In this document: positions 52,497 to 61,995 of the stretch, piece by piece
How positions within the stretch are numbered: position 1 is the stretch's first letter
Layout of the letters: each line of letters begins with the position of its first letter
NCBI RefSeq assembly: GCF_003473485.1
Contig: NC_053049.1
Location: forward strand, 30,773,292-30,837,291
Reading direction: 5' to 3'
DNA: 64,000 nt
Source: Medicago truncatula
Lineage: Eukaryota; Streptophyta; Magnoliopsida; Fabales; Fabaceae
The notes under the pieces: generated by a model
Seen by the model: the letters and a program-made list of their open reading frames with translations, nothing else
The model's database searches: none
Told to the model about the DNA's origin: nothing
Position numbers and translations under genes: made by a program

Positions 52497-55400
52497 TGTT
52501 ATCATGGTTTTTGGGTGCCAAGCCATTAATTGGACTTGAACCTTTTGACCGTTGATATCTCTCTTTTTCTTGGGAAGGGTAAAAGGAGAAAAACCCTTAA
52601 GAAGCTCTAGATTCGGGGGTCGTTTTCGCTACGGGAAGGTGTTAGGCACCCGGAGCGATTATGGTATTCCATAAGAACCGCTCTCCTAAGTTTATTTCTA
52701 CGCTTTAGTTTTATTGCTTATTTGTAAAAAAAGAAAGTGTGATTAGTTAAGAATGGGGGGTGAGAAGAAGTAGAATTTGATTTTTTATTTCGGCTTGGAT
52801 GAGTTTTGACTCATTGCCTACGTACCGTTTTACGGGATCAAAACCGGCGTAGTTCTTGCTCAAAGATGGTTTTTGTTTTTATTGGTTGATTTTAAGTTTG
52901 AAAAGAGATTTTGAAGAATAGAGATGAGAGGCCTCAAGGGCATTAGATTTAGCAAAAAGTGAGGTTTGATTAGTGATTGAAAAGAAAGTCTAAATGATTA
53001 AGATGAATTGAATTTTTCTTAAGAAAAAAGAAAGGAAAAAATGAAGTGTTGACTTCATATTTATTATGAAAATTTTTGAAGTGAAGTTCAATTGTTTTTT
53101 TCTTTTTTTAAAAAAAATGGATTTTCTCTAAGTGTTTAAAACCTAAACGCTTATTTAACCATACAATCCTATGCATACATCTAAGGTGAATGTGTGCGTG
53201 TCGGTGCGTCATAGTGTCCATAGTCCATATTACAAAAATTACCTAAATACATTCTATGGCCCCTTTGCCAAGCTACAAACCAATGATAACAAATTACATT
53301 GCCAAATGAATTAAAACTTGCAAAAAATAAATGCTAGGCTAAAGAAAGTGGAGGGAATGCTAAATGAGATGCATGAAACATGGAAATAAACTTGTTAGTG
53401 AAATAAAGCATAAAGAGTAGCAAGAGGCAAAAACGCATAAAATGCCATAAAGATAGTAATAAAATGGTAATAAAACCTAAAATTTTGATATGAAACCTAA
53501 GGCATTTGTAGCTTCTAATTCTCATGCTATAGCAAGTTTGAAATAGTTTCTTTTATCTCAGGCTATAAACATAGGATCATTAGAAACGAACAAGCTTAGC
53601 TTCATACCAATTTTGAGATAGAATTATCATTTTATCATTTTTTTTAGAATATGCATACATTGCTCATACAATCAAAGTTTCATGAATCAATCCAAAACAG
53701 CAAAGTAAACATAGGATTGTAGGCATGAGCACCTCACATTAACATGTCAAATGGCGTTTATCACATATTCACAAATCAATGATAGAATTGACAAAATAAT
53801 CATAAGAAATAATCCAAGAAAGAATTAAAATGCCATGGATTAATCATACGAGAATTTTGCCAATTCCAATATGCAAAAATACCATAAAACACCAAGAAAA
53901 TATCAAGAAGTGAGCATGGATTCTCTAGGAAATTTATCAAGATTTTTAATCAAGACATTGGTTCAAATAGCAAAGAAAAACAGTGCAAATAGCAAAACAA
54001 AGCAAGAAAACGTGAAAGAAAACTGAGGCCCAAACCAAAACCCAAAACAGACTGGACCTGGATCATCCAAAGGCCTCAGAGGCGTTGGATTGATCCGGAC
54101 CCAGATCTAACGGTTCAAAACACGTAGCGCATGGTAACGTAAATCAAGCATACAGCAACAACGCATCACAGCCATTCAACAAAAGAAACCCTAGATCCTA
54201 CGGTTCAAAATGAAAACGAAATAAACCGGACCGGTTCACGCGTCTATATAAGGACATGGATACCGGTCCAATCCATTTCTTTCATTTCCTTCTCTCTCTA
54301 AATTTCCCTCTCCTCTCACTTCTCTCTAACCTCGCCGCCGGCGAGGATGAAGCCACGGCGGAGACCTTGAAGGTCCGCCGGAAGCTTCATCTTCTCCGGC
54401 GAGTTTATGAACTCCGGTGACCTAAAATTTCCAGAATTTACAGATTTTTACATCTTTTGATTCGTCCTTTAACCCTAAACACGAATCCGGTAATCGTTTT
54501 TTCAAATTCGGTTCGAAACGACGTAGATCTTGGAAAACTTTATACGGTTTTGAAATGATTTTTGATTTTTGAACAAAAAACGTTTAGATCTTTAAAGATT
54601 TACATCGTTTCGTTGTTTGATTACTTTTCTGGTACTCGTTCTTGCTTTCAAAACTTAGATCCTTGCGGATCTAGATTTTGTGTTTACGGTTACGGCTTTA
54701 TCTAAATTCTGGAAATTTTTGATATGCTTGCTTGCGTGATCTTTTACAGGTTTAAACTATGATATTATTTTCTGAGAAAAGGTTATGAGTTTTACCTAAG
54801 GTTTTGGTTGAAACCTTTAATGGAGGAAATCTTTGGAAATCTTGATTCTGTTCTTGATGATTTTGATTCTGTTTGTTTCACCGGTCCAGATTCTTCATCT
54901 TCTCTGACTCTTTCTCTGCTTCTCTGTGATTACGTGCTTGAGCTTGCTTCAATGTTTCTTAGATCCACGCGAGGAAATCCTGTGATCAGTGCTTGAGCTT
55001 GCTTCAATGTGAGCTCGCACTTGGAATTGCAGGAAAACCTTCAATCCGGTGATGAAGATTCACACGAATCTCTGAGGATTGATAAAAAAAATGGTGATTC
55101 TGATGAAAATTAGGGTTTCTGGAAAACGGTTAGGGTTTTTGTTCTTGGTGTTCTTGATGAATCTGAGAAATTTTTCTGTTTTGATTCAGTTGCTGGAAAA
55201 AGAAAATTGAATTTGTGTTTATGAGTTGGCGTGTGATTAATGGATCTGTGTGGCACTGTACACCTTTTATAGCTTGACATGTGTGCCTCTGAACAAATGA
55301 GAAAGTGACACCTGGACCTAAAAAAAAAGAATGGCGCGGCCTTGGACAAAAACGGACTTTGGACCTTTCTGCAAAAAATAAAACTTCAAGGACTAAACTG

Positions 55401-56063
55401 CAAATAATCCAAAAAGGACTGAAATGAAAATTGGAAAAGAAACTGGACTGAAACGCAATTTTGGGACCTCAATTGAGGGACCAAAATGCAATAAAAAATA
55501 AAATTGAATAAAAAAACGCAATTTGATCAAACGTAAAGCGAAACAAAAATAAAATTGACAAAACGGACTAAAACGAACCAATGACCTAAATGAGGTACTT
55601 CAAAGTAACCTCTCTATGCCAAAATTTCGTGTGAAATGACCAAAATGCCCCTAGGGCTAAAAATGACCTAAACTGACTCAAACAGACTTGACACTGACTC
55701 AGACGCAAGTTTGAAATGAATTTTAACAAGGTTTACTGATGAAATGTTAAAAATAATCTGAAAAGACTCAGAGACAGTCACAAGGATGAAAATGGGTCCC
55801 ACTGCAGGAAATGACCAAAATACCCTTCTGCATGACTTTTTGCAAATTTTGAAATAAACTGTAGAAAAAGCAATGTAATGATTCAGAGACACTTTTGAGT
55901 GACTTACAAGACAAGTAAAGACATTTCAAAAGGTTTTATACAAGAAAAAACACAGGTAAAATTGTGATTGAAAATACTGCGAGGCAGAGACAATTTGAAC
56001 TATGCAGTTGATTTTTGATGAAATTGGGCCCAGTATTTTTAGGTCCAAAAACAGGGTATAACA
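52497..56063 (-). repeat. 3' LTR of Ogre element
   Basis: On the minus strand it begins TGTTATACCCTG at 56063, right after the polypurine tract, and ends ATGATAACA at 52497. The 3567-bp length fits Ogre. It contains a TATA box on the element sense strand (55264-55271), a 22-bp sequence repeated at 54934 and 54989, and an opposite-strand TATATAAGG at 54245-54253. Confidence 0.82.
55264..55271 (-). promoter_or_regulatory. Ogre LTR TATA box (sense)
   Basis: TATAAAAG on the minus strand, about 790 bp into the LTR. Transcription would start near 55235 and run to lower coordinates. In the 3' LTR this could drive flanking sequence. Confidence 0.55.
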
Positions 56064-56078
56064 GCTGCCCCTATTTAA
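56064..56078 (-). other. Ogre polypurine tract
   Basis: Minus strand TTAAATAGGGGCAGC ends immediately before the LTR start TGTTATACC. It primes plus-strand DNA synthesis. Confidence 0.7.
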
Positions 56079-56345
56079 GTTTCTTTGTCTGGAGAGTCAA
56101 GAGACGGAGTCTTTGGCTTGACAGGACGAAGATTACTTAAATATTAACATTTGCACTGTGTTTGGACGTAAAAATACGCCTACCCATTTTCAAATAATAT
56201 GCATGCTATGCATCATTTGGATTATGAATGCAAGACCTCATGGAGATTGGAATTAACAAAATGTGTCGTATCCATTGCGGGATTGGTAGACATTGACAAA
56301 GATAGTGAATAGCAGAGTAACGGGAAACTAGAAACAAGTTGGACA
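56079..56345 (-). other. Ogre 3' untranslated region, LTR-proximal part
   Basis: Non-coding; no motifs were recognised apart from proximity to the polypurine tract. Confidence 0.45.
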
Positions 56346-56810
56346 GGTACAAGCTGTTCTTGGATTCGAACTAGCCACTTGACCGGGAATGAAACAAACA
56401 GACAACTGCGAGTTGTTCTTATGGATTCGAACTGGTCACTTCACAGGGGATAGAGGTTACTGGACAAACATGAGTTGTTCTTATGGATTCGAACTGGTAA
56501 CTCACTTGGGGATATTGGAAAGTGCGAGTTGTTCTTATGGTTTCGAACTGGTCACCCGACTGAAAAACATGGTAAATAGACAGGTGCGAGCTTGTTCTTG
56601 GATGCGAACTGGTTACTCCACCGGAGACAAACAGATAGATAGGTACAAGCTGCTCTTGGATTGAGCTAGTCACTTGACCAAACGGAAACATATTGACAGG
56701 TACAAGCTGCTCTTGGATTGAGCTGGGCACTCGACCGATAACATAAGCAAATTGATAGGTACAAGCTGTTCTTGGACTTGAACTAGCCACTTGACCAAAC
56801 AGAAACATAT
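56346..56810 (-). repeat. Eight-unit ~58-bp tandem repeat in Ogre 3' UTR
   Basis: Unit starts near 56346, 56406, 56468, 56522, 56583, 56642, 56699 and 56758. Each has a core read on minus as AGTTCGAATCC...AAGAAC or a variant. In two units (56642, 56699) the short stem GTTC/GAAC is replaced by GCTC/GAGC, keeping the pairing. The open frames across it are by-products of the repeat. Confidence 0.85.
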
Positions 56811-57318
56811 TCACTGGGGATTAGTTTGTTTGACAAAATATAGATTGAGATTGACTTGACGTCGATTTGATTTGAAAGGTAGAAATTGAGACTGATGTTG
56901 ACATTGGAAATGCGATATGCATGGATGATATAACAGTTTCATTAAACGCATGGGTACGCAATATGCATGATTATGCATGTATGAATGCTTGTAATGCATG
57001 ACTGTTGGCAGTTTGTAGGCACGACTTCACGGGGAAGACAAGACATTAGAGTATTGGGCACGTAGTGGCTCGTGCTATATTACACATTCTTGGAAATCCT
57101 CTTTGGAGATGACGTCGTTGGGAGACGTGTCGGAACCATAGCTGAGGGCAGGTAGATATGCAACTTGCTGGAGATAGAATCTTGGAAGACCTGACTGGGG
57201 AAAATGCCGTTGTGCTGGGCATTTCAGTGCTGGGTATGTTGTAGACATTGCATCTGTGGTCAATGCTTTTTGCATGTTATATTCTTAATTTCATTCATTT
57301 TTGCATCCCATTTTTGCC
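56811..57318 (-). other. Ogre 3' untranslated region, central part
   Basis: Non-coding sequence between the 58-bp repeats and the hairpin repeats. No gene or clear repeat was found. Confidence 0.4.
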
Positions 57319-58199
57319 TGGATCGCCCTTTCGGGTTTTCGATCCACCGGGGAAATAAATTCTTTTCAATGCCCCATTTTTGCCTGAATTGCCCTTTCGG
57401 GTTATCAATCCAGCGGGGTGCTCATTTTTGCCTAAGCCGCCCTTTCGGGTTTTCGACTTAGCGAGCCTTTTCATTTTCATGCATTTTCATTCTGTTTTTT
57501 CATTCTTGCCATTGACCACAGACTATCCTGGAGGAGAACCTGCTTGTAACACATATTGAAATAGACATCAACATACTCTCACTCATGCATGTTTCATTTG
57601 AATGTACCCTGTTGCTCAGGTTTGCTTTTCAAAATAGACAAAAAGTTTTCAATTTTCAAAATGTTTGTTTCAAGCATTGTCATTATCAAAATAGAAAGAA
57701 AATGTTTTGTATATAGCTTTGAAAGTAGAAGAAAAAAATAGAATTTTCAAACAAAAGCAAAGGCTCAAATTGATGTATAAGAGTGGTGGTCAGCCAAAGG
57801 CATGACTCCACGGATTCACAAAGCTTGGAAAATGGTAATTTTATTGGTTGGTGGTACATTGAACACAGTAATCATTACATTTCCCAAAAAACTTTGAATT
57901 CACAAGTACAGAAGATTCAGATGAAGATGGTCATTAACAGTTGTAGATGCCCCAAGGGGGACGGTGGTTGGCCAGATATAGTTACTTGCCTTTTGTTTCA
58001 ATCTCATTTTTGCATGAACCGCCCTTCCGGGTTTTCGGCTCATCGAGACGCTCATTCTTGCCTGAGTTGCGTACAATCTCAGCGAGCTTTTCATATTTGT
58101 TTCTTTTGTCCCTTATTTTTGCCTGGACCGCCCTTTCGGGTTTTCGATCCACCGGGAAGCGCATTTTTGCCTAGGCCGCCCTTTCGGGTTTTCGACCTA
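57319..58199 (-). repeat. Seven hairpin repeats with covarying arms, two clusters
   Basis: Cluster one: 57319-57346, 57384-57413, 57432-57461. Cluster two: 58014-58043, 58062-58082, 58124-58151, 58172-58199. On the minus (sense) strand each full copy has a 7-8 bp outer stem, a four-base A-rich bulge, a CCC/GGG inner stem and a GAAA (once GGAA) loop. The outer stems differ between copies yet stay paired. The 58062 copy lacks the inner hairpin. The last copy starts about 22 nt after the pol stop. The 57462-58013 spacer is non-coding. Confidence 0.85.
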
Positions 58200-58221
58200 C
58201 CACGCTGTTCTTTTCACATTT

Positions 58222-61200
58222 CTAGGCGAAGTATTTCTTGACTATATCGGCATTCACTGGATTTGGAAGTTCTACACCATCCATGTGTGTAAGGATTAAA
58301 GCACCACCGGAGAAGGCCTTCTTGACAACATAAGGACCTTCATAGTTAGGCGTCCACTTGCCCCTTGGGTCAGGTTGCTGGCTTATCCTCCTTTTCAATA
58401 CAAGTTCCCCTACCTTGAATTCTCGAGGATGGACTTTCTTGTCAAAAGCAGTCTTCATTCTTGCTTGGTATGACTGTCCACGAGCCATGGCATCCATACG
58501 TTTTTCCTCAATCAAATTCAACTGATCATACCGGCTTTGGCACCATTCAGCCTCAGATAACTTTGCTTCCATGATCACACGGAGAGACGGGATCTCCACC
58601 TCCAAAGGAAGAACTGCTTCCATACCATATACAAGAGAGAAAGGGGTTGCCCCGGTTGAACTGCGCACGGTAGTACGGTAACCATGCAGAGCATAGGGTA
58701 ACATCTCATGCCAGTCCTTGTAAGTAGTTACCATCTTCTGGACAATTCTTTTGATATTCTTGTTGGCGGCCTCAACTGCACCATTCATCTGAGGTCTATA
58801 AGGAGAAGAGTTATGATGCTCAATTTTGAATTCTTCACAAAGAGCTTGCACCACATTGTTATTCAGGTTGGTACCATTGTCAGTAATGATCTTGCTGGGA
58901 ACACCATATCGACAGATGATGTTGTTCTTGATGAACTTAGCTACCACTTGCTTGGTCACATTGGTATAAGATGCTGCTTCAACCCACTTGGTGAAGTAGT
59001 CAATTGCCACTAAAATGAAACGATGACCATTTGAAGCCTTCGGTTCAATTCTTCCAATCATGTCGATGCCCCACATTGAGAACGGCCACGGGGACGAAAT
59101 AACATTGAGGGCGTGCGGAGGCACATGAATCTTATCAGCATAGATTTGACATTTGTGGCACTTTCTGGCGTGTTGGTAGCAATCATGCTCCATGGCCATC
59201 CAGTAGTAACCTGCTCGCAACAACTTCCTTGACATAGTATGCCCTGTAGCATGGGTCCCAAAGGTACCGTCATGTACATCATGCATTAACTGCTCTGCTT
59301 CATGTTCATCAACACATCTTAGCAATACCATGTCATAGTTTCTCTTGTACAGAATATCTCCATCTAACAGGAATCTGCCGGCCAATCTTCTCAAGGTCTT
59401 CTTGTCTTGTTTGGAAGCACCCGGCGGATACTCACGGCTTAGCAAGAACTGTTTGATGTCGTAATACCAGGGTCTATAGTCAACCACATTTTCACCAGCC
59501 TGATCGATCACATCCCCAATAGCAAACACATGCGAAGGTCTTTCAAGGCGTTGCACTTTAATTATTGGCACATCATTCCAATGGTTTACTCGAAACATGG
59601 AGGATAGAGTAGCAAGAGCATCAGCCATTTGGTTCTCATCACGAGGAATATGGTGCAGCTCAACCTTTGTAAAATATGTCAGCAAACGTCTCGCATAATC
59701 ACGATAAGGAATCAACTTAGCATGGTGGGTCTCCCATTCACCCTTTATCTGATTGATGACGAGCGCAGAATCTCCATAGATGTCGAGGTGTTTGATTCTC
59801 ATGTCAATTGCTTCCTCGATCCCAAAGATACATGCTTCATACTCAGCCATGTTGTTGGTACATTCGAACATAATTCTGGCGGTAAAAGGGATGTGATGCC
59901 CCTGCGGGGATACAATGACTGCCCCAATTCCTTTACCATAAGCATTGACAGCACCATCAAAGACTAAACCCCACTTGCTATTGGGATCTGGACCTTCATT
60001 AATCAACGGTTCGTCGCAGTCTTTGGATTTCAAATACATGATCTCTTCATCGGGGAAGTCGAACTCAATTGGTTGATAATCATCAAGAGGTTGGTAAGCA
60101 AGATGATCGGCAAGAATACTACCTTTGATTGCCTTTTGAGTTTTGAACACAATATCATATTCAGACAAAAGCATCTGCCAGCGTGCAATCTTCCCAGTAA
60201 CAACAGCTTTCTCAAAGATATACTTGATCGGATCCATTCTGGATATCAACCAAGTTGTATGATTCACCAAATAATGACGCAGGCGTTTGGCAGCCCAAGC
60301 TAAAGCACAACAAGTCTTCTCAAGCATTGTATACCGAGTTTCACAGTCGGTGAACTTCTTGCTTAGATAGTAGATAGCATGCTCTTTCTTCCCGGTTTCA
60401 TCTTGTTGACCAAGTACACATCCCATGGATTCATCAAACACTGCCAAATACATAATCAAAGGCCTTCCTTCCGCGGATGGGACAAGGATAGGTGGTTCCA
60501 GCAGATAATTCTTGATGCTATCAAAAGCTTCTTGGCATTCATCATTCCATACAACAGGCTGATTCTTTCTGAGTAGCTTGAAGATCGGCCCGCAGGTTGC
60601 GGTCATGTGAGATATGAATCGGGAGATGTAATTCAAACGTCCGAGGAAGCCTCTGACTTGCTTCTCTGTCCGTGGAGCTGGCATTTCTCGGATGGCCCGG
60701 ACTTTATCAGGATCGACTTCAATGCCCTTTTGGCTGACAATGAAGCCTAATAACTTCCCGGATCTGACGCCGAATGTACATTTGTTAGGATTCAATCGCA
60801 GCTTGTATTTTCTCAACCTTTCAAACATCTTTGTTAAATATTCAACATGCTGCTCCTCATCTGTTGACTTCACAATCATGTCGTCCACATATACTTCGAC
60901 TTCTTTGTGAATCATGTCATGAAACAGAGTAGTCATTCCCCTTTGGTAGGTAGCACCAGCATTGATTAGGCCGAACGGCATCACTTTGTAGCAGAAAGTA
61001 CCCCATGGAGTGATAAAAGACGTCTTTTCTCTATCTTCAGGAGACATCTTGATCTGATTGTAACCGGAGAAACCGTCCATGAAGGAAAACACCTTAGACT
61101 GAGCAGTATTGTCAACAAGCACATCGATATGAGGTAACGGAAAGTTGTCTTTTGGACTGGCTTTGTTCAAGTCCCTGAAGTCAACACACATTCGGACTTT

Positions 61201-61711
61201 ACCCTCCTTCTTTGGCACTGGTACAATATTGGCAACCCATTCAGGGTACTCAACTGTCATTAGGAAACCCGCATCAATCTGTTTTTGAACCTCGCTCTTA
61301 ATCTTGAGAGCCATATCAGGATGAGTCCTTCTCAATTTCTGTCTGACGGGAGGACATTCAGGCTTGGTAGGGATCCGATGCTCCACGATCATAGGGTCTA
61401 GACCTGGCATATCTTCATAGGACCATGCAAAAATATCCGGATATTCCCGGAGGAGTTGGATGATCCTCTGTTTAACCCCATCCTCTAGAGTAGCACCAAT
61501 CTTGATTTCTCGCTTGTTTTCCTCGGTACCTATGTTGATAAGCTCAATCTCTTCCTGGTGAGGCTGAATGGCTTTCTTTTCTTGCTCAAGTAACCGAGTA
61601 ATCTCATATGGTATGTCATCACCTTCCTCATCTTCGGCTTCATACACAGGGAATTCAAAATTTGGAGGAACCGTAGGATTACTGTGTTCAACGGGTTTAT
61701 TATGGTTCAAC
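58222..61711 (-). CDS. Ogre Pol exon: RT, RNase H, aRNase H, integrase
   Basis: About 1162 residues, continuing from the gag-protease exon across an intron. Numbering from the first codon (61710): RT about 155-345 with YVDD at 274-277; first RNase H about 410-520; second, archaeal-type RNase H about 578-700 with Asp585, Glu624, Asp647, Asp697; integrase zinc site His820, His824, Cys851, Cys854; integrase core Asp883, Asp944, Glu980 (35-residue final spacing). No stops interrupt it. There is no normal initiating ATG at the start, which fits expression by splicing. The stop at 58222-58224 is followed at once by hairpin repeats. Confidence 0.94.
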
Positions 61712-61995
61712 CTGCATATAATGATTGGATGATTTTAGAAAGAGTTTTTTTTTTTCATGCAGATTTTTGAAATTAATAAGAAAATACAAACGTTTTGGTT
61801 TTTTCTGGCATTACCATTGTTTCCAAGGGAAAAAGCACTAAAAAAAAAGTAGTCGTGGAAGAAACGACAAAATTTTATTAATCAACGGCAATGCCGAAAC
61901 AAACATGCCCTTACAGAAAATATCACTCTCGCTTTGGGCAGAGCGAGAGGATTGTTATTTTGAAAACAAAGCATTAAAGCAACAAGACACATTAC
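61712..61995 (-). other. Predicted Ogre intron (284 nt, GT-AG)
   Basis: The protease frame stops within codons of 61992. The donor is TCTGA|GTAATG at 61995 and the acceptor TATATGCAG|G at 61712, preceded by T-rich sequence. Joining completes a Glu codon and continues in frame into Pol. Without splicing, TAA at 61994-61992 ends translation after the protease, so splicing sets the Gag:Pol ratio. Introns at this place are known in Ogre elements; exact sites here are inferred. Confidence 0.8.

Noticed and set aside
56389-56814. 91- and 131-codon open frames over the 58-bp repeat
   Set aside because: By-products of a repeat whose unit length varies; no start context or domain.
57295-58164. Repetitive basic peptides (KTRKG..GKN) in minus-strand frames across the hairpin repeats
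   Set aside because: The frame is not kept between copies, while base pairing is; this fits RNA structure, not protein.
56346-58199. CRISPR-like arrays
   Set aside because: Repeats are adjacent or irregularly spaced, have no unique spacers, and lie in the 3' UTR of a plant retrotransposon.
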